Origin: Lysobacterales bacterium
Lineage (GTDB): Bacteria > Pseudomonadota > Gammaproteobacteria > Xanthomonadales > Marinicellaceae
DNA length: 51,110 nucleotides
Direction of reading: 5' to 3'
Assembly: GCA_020442635.1 (NCBI GenBank)
Contig: JAGRJR010000014.1
Span: forward strand, 1 to 51,110
The translations under genes were made by a program, and so were the position numbers. The stretch's first letter is position 1. The number at the start of each line of letters is the position of its first letter. The notes under the pieces were generated by a model. That model worked only from the letters and a program-made list of their open reading frames with translations. It was not told where the DNA came from and did not search any database. Below, piece after piece: positions 34,426 through 43,715 of this stretch.

Positions 34426-36054
34426 CTAATTAAAAAAATTGTTTAACTGACGATACGCGGGTAAATAGGGGCCTTCTGTCCCATCGGGATGGTACAAACC
34501 CAGTACTTGAGTAAAGCCATGCAAACTTAACTCATCAATGGTAACAGCATCATTGGCTGTAATTGTCAAAGTGGTGGGTTCTTTCTGTTTAAAAGGGCTG
34601 GCTGTAATTTCAGTGCAGTTATAGCCTGATTGTAAATCGACAGTTCTTTGAGCAGTACCGTTTATCGATATTTTCAATTGTGCCTGACGATCTGACTTCA
34701 GGCAAAAGTCCAATGTCTCATAAGTATGAACCAACATGAACCGATCTTCAGCGTCGACTGATTGCGTGATGGTTGAATTCACAGCCATAGATAATTGTTG
34801 GTCTCCTGTATTTTGCTTTAATTGCACATTTCCAGAAGTTTCCCAGCCATCCAATCCCATCTCAAACGAGGCATTGTAAAGGCCATTGTCCAGATAGTCT
34901 TTGTAGGCCCAAACACCAACCCCCTGGGCGTATTGTTTTAATAAGGGTCCAGCAGAGATTAGAAACTGAGCAATTTCTGCAGGTTTGATGTTGGCATTAT
35001 TGGGAAAGTAGGGGGTATTGTCATAAAAATTAAATTGCTCAATGACATGATTGATGTTTTTACCTTCACCTGAAACCAGTTTTAAAAAGTATTCAAAATT
35101 TTTCAAAGCCTGTTCAGCGCTGAGTAACTCTCCATTATTCTGAGCACCCCAAAATGGAGCCCAATATGTTCCACGGTGGTTTTTTTCATCCAAATACAAG
35201 TTGTGTCCTATCCAGGTGTATTGATCACCTTGTTTAACAGGTAACTTATCAACCCTGATTTCCAAAGCCGTATTGGGGAAAATAGTTTGAGTTGGTTTCA
35301 GGATTTTTTGATCAATCAATTGATCGATGAAATCAAGGTAAAGCACATAGGATAAGTCACCTGGCTGTGGAATACTTACTTGCTCGAAGTTGACATCATC
35401 AGATTGTAACAGCACCTTAACGATGTTGTTGTTTTGTTGTTTTAACCAGTTCCCATAGCCGAGTTTCTGAGCCATTTCTATTCGGGTTTCATGGGTTTGT
35501 CGAGGCAGCACAAAATGTGGACACCACCAATCTTCCCATGATACCAAAATACCTGCGGAGGCCGCATCGTAGCGTTGTATCGTTTTTTTGACTTTGTTGA
35601 GGTATTTTTGCCAGTGAGCCTGCATACCTTCTTCAGAATAGATGCCGATACATTGTTGCATGATGTCTGTTCCAGTATTTTGTGTGTAGTCGTGAGGAAA
35701 CCCCACCCGCAACATGAACAGCATTTGATTGTCTATTATGGATTCGATAACAAAAGTCAATCTTTGGTATAAAAATTCATTAGACTCGGTTCTTTTTGAG
35801 CCAAAGTCAGTTTCAAATCCTCGCCAGGGAACAGTAAGAACAACTGTATTGAAGCCATCTGCTTTGATTTGTTTCAACTCTTTGTCTACATTGCCTTCTT
35901 CAAACTCCTGCCAAAAGGTCTTGGGCCAGGCACTTGAAAAATAGTGCGCGGATTTAATAAATATGTCCTTGTGGTATTTGAACTTGATGTTGCTGTCTGA
36001 CTGATTACAGGCAGCCAGAGTAAACAAACAAATGAGTGATAGCAATGGTTTCAT
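34426..36054 (-). CDS. Lipoprotein with glycosidase-like TIM barrel and C-terminal carbohydrate-binding-like domain
   Basis: The 542-aa protein begins MKPLLSLICLFTLAAC, with lipobox LAAC (Cys16). LKQIKADGFNTVVLTVPWRG looks like the first strands of a clan GH-A barrel. Later pieces fit barrel strands: AGILVSWEDWWCPHF, YTWIGHNLYLDEKNHRGTYW, VGVWAYKDYLDNG. The acid in SWEDWW is a catalytic candidate, but no standard N-E pair is evident. From about residue 395 the sequence NASFEMGLDGWETSGN resembles a CBM4/9-type jelly roll. No GH family can be named. It lies 8 bp after the GtrB-type glycosyltransferase, so it probably acts on the glycan that enzyme helps build. Confidence 0.65.
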   Translation of the reverse strand: MKPLLSLICLFTLAACNQSDSNIKFKYHKDIFIKSAHYFSSAWPKTFWQEFEEGNVDKELKQIKADGFNTVVLTVPWRGFETDFGSKRTESNEFLYQRLTFVIESIIDNQMLFMLRVGFPHDYTQNTGTDIMQQCIGIYSEEGMQAHWQKYLNKVKKTIQRYDAASAGILVSWEDWWCPHFVLPRQTHETRIEMAQKLGYGNWLKQQNNNIVKVLLQSDDVNFEQVSIPQPGDLSYVLYLDFIDQLIDQKILKPTQTIFPNTALEIRVDKLPVKQGDQYTWIGHNLYLDEKNHRGTYWAPFWGAQNNGELLSAEQALKNFEYFLKLVSGEGKNINHVIEQFNFYDNTPYFPNNANIKPAEIAQFLISAGPLLKQYAQGVGVWAYKDYLDNGLYNASFEMGLDGWETSGNVQLKQNTGDQQLSMAVNSTITQSVDAEDRFMLVHTYETLDFCLKSDRQAQLKISINGTAQRTVDLQSGYNCTEITASPFKQKEPTTLTITANDAVTIDELSLHGFTQVLGLYHPDGTEGPYLPAYRQLNNFFN

Positions 36055-36062
36055 ATTGTGGC

Positions 36063-36992
36063 TTATTCTGGTGGTTGGTATTCGTCAACCAAATACAAGG
36101 GACGTTGTTTTGATTCATTGAACATGCGACCAAGGTATTCGCCGATGATGCCAAGGGCGGTCAGTTGGATGCCGCCGAGGAACAGGATGACGACCATCAG
36201 TGACGGGTAACCGGGAACATCATTGCCGAGAATCAGGGTTTTGCCGATAATAACTGCACCATATAAAAAGGCGAAGATGGCTACGAACATGCCAATCCAA
36301 GTGGCGAATCTGAGTGGCAGGTAACTAAAGGAGGTGATGCCATCAAGAGCAAAACGCCATAATTTGCCATAGTTCCATTTGGTCTCGCCGGCAGCTCTGG
36401 GTTCGCGTTCAAAATACAATTGTTTTTGTTTGAAGCCTACCCAAGCGAATAAACCTTTCATAAAGCGGTTGCGTTCACGCAGTTTATTGACGGCGGTGTA
36501 GGCTTTGCGAGACATCAGGCGGTAGTCGCCAGTGTCTTTGGGGATATCAATTTTACTCATCGAGTTGATAATGCGGTAAAACCAGCTGGCTGTGGCTTTC
36601 TTTGCTAATGACTCACCATGGCGTGCTTTACGGGTGGCATAAACCACATCGTAACCTTGATGCCAATGAGCAATCATATCAGGAATCAGTTCAGGTGGGT
36701 CTTGCAGATCAACATCAATCACCACTGCGGCATCTGCCGAAGCATGATCAAGACCTGCAGTGAGTGCATATTCTTTACCAAAATTACGACTCAAAGCCAA
36801 ATATCCAAAGCGGCTTTCTTGTTCATGAATGTCTTTCATTTGATTTAAACTATCATCACTTGAACCGTCATCAACAAAAATTACCCGCCAAGACACATTA
36901 CAGTCTTGCATGACTTCTTTTATGCGTTCCACAAACAAGGGCAATACATCTTGTTCATTATAAACTGGCACAATGATGTCAACAGATGGCAT
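36063..36992 (-). CDS. Family 2 glycosyltransferase, GtrB/ArnC/DPM1 type
   Basis: The 309-aa protein has a GT-A domain: VDIIVPVYNEQDVLPLF, RVIFVDDGSSDDSLNQM, LSRNFGKEYALTAGLDHA, then VIDVDLQDPPELIPDMI with the DxD-like metal motif. The C-terminal two-helix membrane anchor is FATWIGMFVAIFAFLYGAVI and LMVVILFLGGIQLTALGIIG, followed by EYLGRMFNESKQRP. This architecture moves a sugar from a nucleotide donor to undecaprenyl phosphate on the cytoplasmic face. The donor sugar is unknown and no GtrA flippase is in the window. The 68-bp gap upstream could hold a weak promoter. Confidence 0.93.
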   Translation of the reverse strand: MPSVDIIVPVYNEQDVLPLFVERIKEVMQDCNVSWRVIFVDDGSSDDSLNQMKDIHEQESRFGYLALSRNFGKEYALTAGLDHASADAAVVIDVDLQDPPELIPDMIAHWHQGYDVVYATRKARHGESLAKKATASWFYRIINSMSKIDIPKDTGDYRLMSRKAYTAVNKLRERNRFMKGLFAWVGFKQKQLYFEREPRAAGETKWNYGKLWRFALDGITSFSYLPLRFATWIGMFVAIFAFLYGAVIIGKTLILGNDVPGYPSLMVVILFLGGIQLTALGIIGEYLGRMFNESKQRPLYLVDEYQPPE

Positions 36993-37060
36993 ATATCAAC
37001 AAATGAGAAAAATGAGCATTTTAACGAATTTTTTTGTTCGGAGTGGTAAAAATACGTTAT

Positions 37061-38134
37061 TCAACTGATCCAAGTTGCATACTTAGCCAGTAAGACATCT
37101 CGCTCAATGTCTATTTTTGGTGTGGCCAGTTGTTTTGCCTGTAACAGTAGTTTGTATATATAAGCAGCTTCTTGTTTAGGATTTGAAGGGTGGCTGGGAT
37201 ATAAATTTTGCGGTGGGTATAGCTCAGGATAAACCACTCGATTCGGCGCAATCGGTCGACAGCCACAAGCAACTGCCTCCAGCATGGCAATGCCTTGGAA
37301 ATCGTGATGGGCTGTAGATAAAACCACATCGGCAGATTGCAGGGTTTTAATGTATTGGGTTCGTGATTCAAGATGGCCCAGGTTTAAACATTGGTGCTGA
37401 TGGTTGCTCAGAATTTCCTGCATAGCCGCAGGTGTATTGCGAAACTGTTGGCCGATGATGTGAAATTTAATTTGTTCATTTTCTTGGCAAAGTTTAAGCA
37501 ATTCCAACAAAGTTTCTGGCCCTTTATCGTGTTCCCAACGGTGATTCCAAACCACCTGCAACGTTTTGCTTTTTGGCTGATTTGGAGCGGTTTTGGGCTG
37601 GCAATCTGGCTTTATGGGCACCGGAATAACGGTTGATTTGTTTTGTAATTCTTTGAGTAAGTTAACTGGTACTCCATCAGGCATTTGTTTGAGGAATGTT
37701 TGGACACCTGAGAGAAATGTCATGCGATTAAAGTTTGAATTAAATGCCAATTGATCTGCTGAAACGGCAGAGAGGATGTTTTTTAGTTGAATTTCTAGCA
37801 GGCCTTTTTGTTGTTGATTTTCAGGGTAGGCAAACTGGTTTTCATGGAAATAAAGCAGGTTGGGTATTGAAGCCAGATGAGGATAAAAACTTCTCAACGA
37901 GGCTAAATCTGTCATGGAAGTAGCAATCAACAAATCATAACTTTGCAACAGTTGTGAATGAAAATCAGCCTGAAAGTTCAAAGCACTAGCGCCCATGCGC
38001 CAAGAAAAGTATCGGTCTTTAAGAGCCAGAATCTGCCAGTGGTGCTGTGGAAACATGGCTTCCAATTGATGGTGCCAGTAATGATGTGATGCGGCATCAT
38101 ATGCCGAAAGCAGCAGGATATTTTTAGGTGACAT
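37061..38134 (-). CDS. tRNA-queuosine alpha-mannosyltransferase-like (QTMAN/GTDC1, DUF3524)
   Basis: The 357-aa GT-B protein has the DUF3524-type N-terminus: ILLLSAYDAASHHYWHHQLE, then ALKDRYFSWRMGASALNF, which parallels the S-H..LP.R.W.WR..A.AL block of GTDC1. NLLYFHENQFAYPENQQQKG is another family signature. The C-terminal half is a GT4-like domain (VVWNHRWEHDKGPETLLELL, FHIIGQQFRNTP, VVLSTAHHDFQGIAMLEAVACG). Human GTDC1 (QTMAN) mannosylates queuosine in tRNA-Asp. The bacterial function is inferred by homology, and many databases label such genes only as DUF3524. It lies 20 bp after the kinase gene and 68 bp before the GtrB-type gene. Confidence 0.85.
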   Translation of the reverse strand: MSPKNILLLSAYDAASHHYWHHQLEAMFPQHHWQILALKDRYFSWRMGASALNFQADFHSQLLQSYDLLIATSMTDLASLRSFYPHLASIPNLLYFHENQFAYPENQQQKGLLEIQLKNILSAVSADQLAFNSNFNRMTFLSGVQTFLKQMPDGVPVNLLKELQNKSTVIPVPIKPDCQPKTAPNQPKSKTLQVVWNHRWEHDKGPETLLELLKLCQENEQIKFHIIGQQFRNTPAAMQEILSNHQHQCLNLGHLESRTQYIKTLQSADVVLSTAHHDFQGIAMLEAVACGCRPIAPNRVVYPELYPPQNLYPSHPSNPKQEAAYIYKLLLQAKQLATPKIDIERDVLLAKYATWIS

Positions 38135-38154
38135 CGCTGCTGCTTTGCTGTCTA

Positions 38155-40080
38155 TTATTTACGGTTTTTGATGTCAGATTTCAACCGATCCACAAAACCC
38201 ATGACTGCTTCTTGTGCGTTTTCGGTGGCGTTCAAGCTGGTGTAACTCAATTCAGCACCATAACCTGTACCAATCGAATCGCCGGTGGCTAAATCATAAC
38301 TGTCTACGTCGAGTTGGGCATTATTTAACAACGATTGGCGACCATAGTATTCCAGAGTTTGTTGGCCCACGTGATTGACATTGGCAATGATCATGGTTTG
38401 TCCACCATAAGCATCCAATTTTTCCTTAATGGCGGCCAAGTCAACGCCATGTGACATGACTTGTGATAAACCTGGAACAAACTGTTCATTCAATACTTTG
38501 ATGTTGGCTTTTTTTAATTCAGCTTCGAGGATTTTTTCTATTGGATTGGCTACAGCTGGATCACCAAAAACCAATACGGCCACCCCTTTGTCTTTTTTGA
38601 CCACTTTGGGTTTGGGTGGTTGGGTGTTTTTTTCAATAAACTGATCCGCAGTTTTATTGACTTCGGCTTTGCTGTGGTCAACAGCGGCCAAGGTGGTTTC
38701 AGTAATTTTGGCTTGATATTCCGCGATTTTATTTTCATTGACAGTTTTAGATGGTGAGTCGTTGCTGTCTGCTGTAGTTATGTGGGTTGAAACAGAATCT
38801 GTATTGGCTGCATTGTTTTTGGGTTCTATTGATGCGTCATTGTTGGCAACCGTCTGTTCAGATGTGTGTGAAACAGCATTATTATCGGAGGATTGCGCTT
38901 CTAATTGAGCATTCAGGTCATTGCTGATTTGTGCCAACTCCTGTTTGGATTTTAATTTGACATCATCCAATGACATGTCACTATTGTCATTGCCCAAGAG
39001 AGTCATGGCCTGATAATCATCCTTTTTAAAGGGGTTGGGAATCAACCCTTCATGGATGCCAATGGCTCCAACGCCAACGGCAGCAGCCAATGCCATCACT
39101 GCCCAAACGGCTTTGTTGGTTTTTTTGGCACGAGCCTTTGGTACCAAGGTGTCAACAGCAGCAGACTGCATGGTGACTTGCTGGGAAATATTCGCGGGTC
39201 TTTTCTCAGGTTTGACCGATATGGCCTGCTGTTTAATGTCTGCCAAACTCAGTTCAACCGTTGACGGGCCAAGATGCTTGATGATTTCTTGGCAAGATTG
39301 ACAGCGTTCATCAGGGTTTTTGGCAATCATTTTTTCTAGGATGTAGCTGGTTTTCTTATCCACTTTTTTATTGATGGCCCGAATGTCTGGAATGTCTGCC
39401 TGCACCACTTCAAGCATCAGTCCCAATGGGCTGTCGTTTTCAAAGGGAACTTTACCAGCCAGCATTTCGTAAAACACAATCCCCAAAGCGAAAATATCTG
39501 AACGCGCATCAACTTCCTTGCCAGTACAAACTTCAGGGGATAAATAACCAGGTGTGCCAACAAATTCACCAGTATTAGTCAATTTATCGCCATATTCACG
39601 CGTTTGGGCAATGCCAAAGTCAACCACTTTAACGGTACCGTCATTACAAATCATCAGGTTAGCAGGTTTAATGTCACGATGCACCAAGTCGCAGTCATGA
39701 GCCACAGCTAAACCTGCACAAGCCTGACGCAGAATTTCTTTGGCATGTGGTACGGTCAGTACCTGATTGCCACGCAGTAAGTCATCCAATGACTGGCCTT
39801 CAATAAATTCCATGGCAAAAAACGGTTGTTTATCTTCTTTGCCAATGTAAAAGACTTGTATCACATTGGGGTGATTAATGGCGGCCATGCTTTTGGCTTC
39901 ACGGGTAAAACGTTCAATCAAGCCTTCATCGCCGAGTAAATGTTCACCTAAGGCCTTAATGGCCACGTGTCGGTTTAAAGAAGGTTCCCAAGCTTTGTAG
40001 ACAACACCCATGCCGCCTCGACCAAGTTCTGAAACGACTTCATAATGACCAAATTTTTTCTTCATTGTATGTTCTGTCAT
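38155..40080 (-). CDS. Membrane Ser/Thr protein kinase with periplasmic C-terminal domain
   Basis: From ATG 40080 (GGTGGA upstream; a TTG lies 24 bp earlier) the product is 641 aa. The Hanks-type kinase domain is complete: LGRGGMGVVYKAWE, HVAIKAL (Lys), HRDIKPANLMI (catalytic HRD..N), VVDFGIAQ (DFG), GTPGYLSPEV and DARSDIFALGIVFYEML. A linker and one transmembrane helix near residues 315-335 (AVWAVMALAAAVGVGAIGIH) follow. A Ser/Asp/Asn-rich segment leads to a terminal domain from about residue 505 (GVAVLVFGDPAVANPIEKIL, YDLATGDSIGTG), which looks like the CsgG/FlgT/LpoB-type sensor fold. It heads the minus-strand run. No phosphatase gene is adjacent. Confidence 0.92.
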   Translation of the reverse strand: MTEHTMKKKFGHYEVVSELGRGGMGVVYKAWEPSLNRHVAIKALGEHLLGDEGLIERFTREAKSMAAINHPNVIQVFYIGKEDKQPFFAMEFIEGQSLDDLLRGNQVLTVPHAKEILRQACAGLAVAHDCDLVHRDIKPANLMICNDGTVKVVDFGIAQTREYGDKLTNTGEFVGTPGYLSPEVCTGKEVDARSDIFALGIVFYEMLAGKVPFENDSPLGLMLEVVQADIPDIRAINKKVDKKTSYILEKMIAKNPDERCQSCQEIIKHLGPSTVELSLADIKQQAISVKPEKRPANISQQVTMQSAAVDTLVPKARAKKTNKAVWAVMALAAAVGVGAIGIHEGLIPNPFKKDDYQAMTLLGNDNSDMSLDDVKLKSKQELAQISNDLNAQLEAQSSDNNAVSHTSEQTVANNDASIEPKNNAANTDSVSTHITTADSNDSPSKTVNENKIAEYQAKITETTLAAVDHSKAEVNKTADQFIEKNTQPPKPKVVKKDKGVAVLVFGDPAVANPIEKILEAELKKANIKVLNEQFVPGLSQVMSHGVDLAAIKEKLDAYGGQTMIIANVNHVGQQTLEYYGRQSLLNNAQLDVDSYDLATGDSIGTGYGAELSYTSLNATENAQEAVMGFVDRLKSDIKNRK

Positions 40081-40175
40081 GACTTTTTCCACCCACAAAA
40101 ACAAATATTTTAAACCAGACTTTACATTGTATATACAGGGTTTGAATATCAGCTTAACCCGAAAATAGATATTTT

Positions 40176-40189
40176 GTGAAGCACTTCAC
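40176..40189. promoter_or_regulatory. Inverted repeat between the kinase gene and aspS
   Basis: GTGAAG (40176-40181) and CTTCAC (40184-40189) flank CA in the 217-bp divergent spacer. TATAAA words at 40201 and 40221 are possible -10 elements for aspS, but I see no matching -35. Confidence 0.3.
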
Positions 40190-40297
40190 TTTTTATTCAC
40201 TATAAATATAGCTTTTAGCCTATAAATAGGTGTAATACTCAACTGTTGTTAAGGTAAAATTGCCAGCTTTTTCAAAGAAACACAAAGGTTTGGTGTT

Positions 40298-42073
40298 ATG
40301 CGGAATGAATTTTGTGGACAGGTCACTGAAAAATACCTGAATCAACAAGTGGAAGTGTGTGGATGGGTCGGAAATCGACGTGATCATGGTGGTGTGATTT
40401 TTATCGATTTACGGGATCATACTGGTTTGGTTCAAGTGGTGGTAGAGCCTGATAATGAGGCAGCTTTTAAAATTGCTGACAGTGCTCGATACGAATATTG
40501 TTTACGTGTTAAAGGAACGGTAAGAAATCGACCAGAAGGACAAAATAACGACAAGCTTGTAACCGGAAAAATAGAACTGGTAGTAGATGAATATCAGGTC
40601 TTGAATCCTTCCAAGGCATTACCTTTTATGTTGGATGAAAACCCGGGTGAAAATATCCGTTTGCAGTACCGTTATCTGGATTTGCGACGTGACAGTATGC
40701 AACACAATATGCGGCTGCGTTCTAAATTAACTCATGCTTTACGCAACCACTTACATCAACGTGATTTTCTTGACATTGAAACCCCTGTTTTGACTAAGGC
40801 CACACCTGAGGGCGCACGTGACTTTTTGGTGCCATCACGTATGAATGCAGGACAGTTTTATGCCATGCCACAATCGCCACAATTGTTTAAGCAATTGTTG
40901 ATGATGTCAGGTATGGACCGCTATTACCAAATTGCCCGTTGTTTCCGTGATGAAGATTTACGTGCTGACCGCCAACCTGAATTCACCCAATTGGATATTG
41001 AGATGGCCTTTGTGGAACAAGAAGATGTGTTGCAAATGGCCGAAAACCTGATTCGTGATACTTTCAAAGAAGTCCTGGATGTCGAGTTGGCCAATCCGTT
41101 CCCTCGCATGACTTATAGCGAGGCCATGCGCCGTTATGGTTCTGACAAGCCGGATTTGCGTATTGATTTGGAACTGGTAGACGTCGCCGATGCGGTCAAG
41201 GACTCAGAGTTCAAGGTTTTTTCAGCACCCGCCAATGATCCGGCTGGTCGAGTGGCTGTGTTAAAAGTACCACAAGGGGGGGCTACATTTACCCGCAAAC
41301 AAATTGATGAATATGAACCCTATGCCAGACGTTTTGGCGCACGCGGTTTGGCCTGGATAAAAGTCAATGAAAAAACGGCAGGTAAGGAAGGTTTACAATC
41401 ACCGATTGTTAAATTCCTCAGCGATGATGCATTAAGCGGCATTCTTTCTGCCACTCAGGCTGAAGATGGTGATTTATTGTTCTTCGGCGCGGGTAAATAC
41501 AGTGAAGTTTCACAATTTATGGGTGCTTTACGTTTGAAAGTGGGTCAGGATTTAGGTCGAGTGGCTGCAGGTTGGCGACCACTTTGGGTGGTTGATTTCC
41601 CGATGTTCGAATACAATGATGATGAAAATCGTTGGGATGCCTTGCACCATCCTTTCACTGCTCCAACAGGCACAGTCGATGAATTGAAAAATAACCCAGG
41701 GGATGCCTTGTCCAAAGGTTATGACATGGTTATGAATGGGGTAGAGATGGGCGGTGGTTCTATCCGTATTCATGATCAGCAAATGCAATCATCGGTCTTG
41801 GGATTACTGGGTATCAGCGCAGAACAAGCTAAAGAAAAATTTGGCTTCTTGCTCGAAGCCTTGCAGTATGGTTGTCCACCGCATGGTGGAATTGCCTTTG
41901 GCGTGGATCGTATGGCCTCACTGATGTGTGGGGAAGATTCAATAAGAGAAGTGATTGCTTTCCCTAAAACATCCAGTGGACACTGTCCATTAACCAATGC
42001 CCCATCCAATATTGATGCTGATCAATTGGCTGAAGTACATGTTCAGGTCATCGAGCCCGAGACAGATGACTGA
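40298..42073 (+). CDS. aspS: Aspartyl-tRNA synthetase
   Basis: This class II enzyme charges tRNA-Asp. The 591-aa length equals the bacterial standard. The N-terminal OB-fold anticodon-binding domain has [20 protein letters not shown]. The class II core has motif 2 ([20 protein letters not shown]) and motif 3 ([15 protein letters not shown]). The bacterial GAD insertion domain lies between about residues 290 and 430. The C-terminus includes [15 protein letters not shown], so discriminating versus non-discriminating type cannot be called by eye. The stop codon overlaps the next gene by 8 bp. Confidence 0.98.
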   Translation: MRNEFCGQVTEKYLNQQVEVCGWVGNRRDHGGVIFIDLRDHTGLVQVVVEPDNEAAFKIADSARYEYCLRVKGTVRNRPEGQNNDKLVTGKIELVVDEYQVLNPSKALPFMLDENPGENIRLQYRYLDLRRDSMQHNMRLRSKLTHALRNHLHQRDFLDIETPVLTKATPEGARDFLVPSRMNAGQFYAMPQSPQLFKQLLMMSGMDRYYQIARCFRDEDLRADRQPEFTQLDIEMAFVEQEDVLQMAENLIRDTFKEVLDVELANPFPRMTYSEAMRRYGSDKPDLRIDLELVDVADAVKDSEFKVFSAPANDPAGRVAVLKVPQGGATFTRKQIDEYEPYARRFGARGLAWIKVNEKTAGKEGLQSPIVKFLSDDALSGILSATQAEDGDLLFFGAGKYSEVSQFMGALRLKVGQDLGRVAAGWRPLWVVDFPMFEYNDDENRWDALHHPFTAPTGTVDELKNNPGDALSKGYDMVMNGVEMGGGSIRIHDQQMQSSVLGLLGISAEQAKEKFGFLLEALQYGCPPHGGIAFGVDRMASLMCGEDSIREVIAFPKTSSGHCPLTNAPSNIDADQLAEVHVQVIEPETDD

Positions 42074-42686
42074 AAAAAGTGAACAAGAAGCGGTTGTATT
42101 GGTTCATGGATTATGGATGAAAAAATGGACCTGGGCTTCTTACCGACGGTTTTTGACTAATCATGGCTACAAGGTTTACACTTTTGGCTACAAAACCACC
42201 AAACAACCCTTTGAACGTAGTACCATGCAATTGACTGCCTTTGTTAATTCCAGGAAAGAGTCTACAGTTCATTTAGTGGTTCATTCCATGGGTGGTATAT
42301 TGAGTATGCGTGCTTTATCGAAAATCAACAAACCAGGGAAGTTGTTGATGCTGGGGTCTCCTGTTAAAGGTTCCAAAGTGGCAAAAAAATTAGAGCAAAT
42401 GGGTTGGCATAAAGGCTTGCTTAAACACGCAACGGAACCTTTAACTGTAGGCATTACTGCACCAAATACCGACCGACAAATAATGATGATAGCTGGTACT
42501 TCACCCTATGGTATGGGGCGTTTTATTGAGAAGCACTTGGGGGTGAGCGATGGTACGGTTGCCGTTGACGAAACCGAGGCCGACTGGATTCACTACCATC
42601 AAACTATTCATAGTAATCATTTTGGCCTGTTACGCAACAAAAAAGCCAAAGCACTCACTCTCAACTTTCTTCAGTCACAGGTTTAA
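42066..42686 (+). CDS. Alpha/beta hydrolase, lipase-like
   Basis: ATG 42066 overlaps the aspS end by 8 bp; a start 69 bp upstream would lie deep inside aspS. The product is 206 aa. [20 protein letters not shown] is the first strand with the oxyanion [19 protein letters not shown] holds the nucleophile elbow (HSMGG, a GxSxG variant). [16 protein letters not shown] offers the acid and [12 protein letters not shown] the His. Relatives are short PGAP1/Tesmin-like lipases and esterases. The substrate is unknown. The 62-bp gap to mscS makes co-transcription possible. Confidence 0.85.
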   Translation: MTEKSEQEAVVLVHGLWMKKWTWASYRRFLTNHGYKVYTFGYKTTKQPFERSTMQLTAFVNSRKESTVHLVVHSMGGILSMRALSKINKPGKLLMLGSPVKGSKVAKKLEQMGWHKGLLKHATEPLTVGITAPNTDRQIMMIAGTSPYGMGRFIEKHLGVSDGTVAVDETEADWIHYHQTIHSNHFGLLRNKKAKALTLNFLQSQV

Positions 42687-42748
42687 CCTTAATTCACATC
42701 TTTGAAAAATTTGATTTGATACAATACATTTTTTTTATGAGAGATGTT

Positions 42749-43606
42749 ATGGAAGAAAATCAAGTTTCCTTTGTTGAGCAGTTAAAAAGACAGGTTATGG
42801 ATTTTTTTAACAATCCCGATGCATTGATTGGTATGGCGAAAGCCTTGGTGTTGGCGTTATTGATATTCTGGGTTGGTCGAAAAGTGGCCAGATGGATGTC
42901 AAGTTTAACAGCCAAAGGGTTAACCAAAACAGGTAATGATCCGATTTTGGTCAATTTCTTAAGAAATCTGGTTTATTACGTCATTTTAGTTGCAGTAGTC
43001 ATCATGGCGTTGGGTCAACTCGGAGTGCAAACCACTTCATTGATTGCGGTGATGGGTGCTGCAGGTTTGGCCATTGGTTTGGCGTTAAAAGACTCATTGT
43101 CCAATTTTGCTTCAGGCGTGATGTTGGTGTTGTTCAGGCCTTTCAGGTTGGGCGATGTGGTAGAAGTGGCTGGAAAAACAGGCAAGGTTAAGGAAATAAG
43201 AATTTTCAGTACCATCATCAGCACCCCTGATAACAAAGAGATGATTGTTCCTAATGGCCAGATTACTTCGGATGTCATAACGAATTTCAGTTCTCAAGCC
43301 ACTCGTCGGGTCGATTTGGTGATTGGTGTGAGTTATGATGATGACATCAAAACAGCGAAAAACATCATTCATGAGACAGTTAGCTCACATGATTTGGTGT
43401 TGCAGGATCCTGCGCCAACCATCATGTTATTGGAGCTTGCTGATTCCAGTATTAATTTTGCAGTCAGGCCCTGGTGTAATTCTGGGGATTACTGGACAGT
43501 ATATGGTGATTTGTTGGAACAGTTAAAGGTCAACCTTGAAGCTGGGGGGTGCAGTTTTCCCTATCCACAAAGAGATGTCCATTTACATCAGGTCAAGCCA
43601 GATTGA
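42749..43606 (+). CDS. mscS: Small-conductance mechanosensitive channel, MscS family
   Basis: I chose ATG 42749, with GAGA 5 nt upstream; other in-frame starts at 42716 and 42737 follow a T-tract. The 285-aa protein has three helices. Pore helix TM3 is GAAGLAIGLALKDSLSNFAS, then GVMLVLFRPFRLGDVVEVAG. The beta domain has PNGQITSDVITNFS, and the alpha/beta C-terminus ends GGCSFPYPQRDVHLH (the PFPQ motif as PYPQ). It opens under membrane tension to release osmolytes. It converges on the methyltransferase gene with a long hairpin between. Confidence 0.95.
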   Translation: MEENQVSFVEQLKRQVMDFFNNPDALIGMAKALVLALLIFWVGRKVARWMSSLTAKGLTKTGNDPILVNFLRNLVYYVILVAVVIMALGQLGVQTTSLIAVMGAAGLAIGLALKDSLSNFASGVMLVLFRPFRLGDVVEVAGKTGKVKEIRIFSTIISTPDNKEMIVPNGQITSDVITNFSSQATRRVDLVIGVSYDDDIKTAKNIIHETVSSHDLVLQDPAPTIMLLELADSSINFAVRPWCNSGDYWTVYGDLLEQLKVNLEAGGCSFPYPQRDVHLHQVKPD

Positions 43607-43607
43607 T

Positions 43608-43675
43608 CTATAAGAGACCTTTGCTCTTGATTCGTTTTTTCTCAATTGGTCAGAATCAAGCAAAGGTCTCTATAG
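43608..43675. repeat. Imperfect 23-26 bp inverted repeat between convergent genes
   Basis: The left arm (43608-43633) and right arm (43653-43675) share CTATA.GAGACCTTTGCT..TTGATTC, differing only by one extra base at the outer end and two near the tip. The loop is 19 bases with six Ts (43635-43640). GAATCAAGCAA at the start of the right arm is repeated directly at 43675-43685. It may be a bidirectional terminator or a small repeat-derived element. Confidence 0.65.
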
Positions 43676-43715
43676 AATCAAGCAATCACAGCAGAGCCGA
43701 TTTCAGAGGTTCAGG

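Noticed and set aside
41997..42065. Extended N-terminus of the lipase-like hydrolase
   Set aside because: It would lie inside the aspS coding region with no ribosome binding site; the hydrolase fold starts after ATG 42066.
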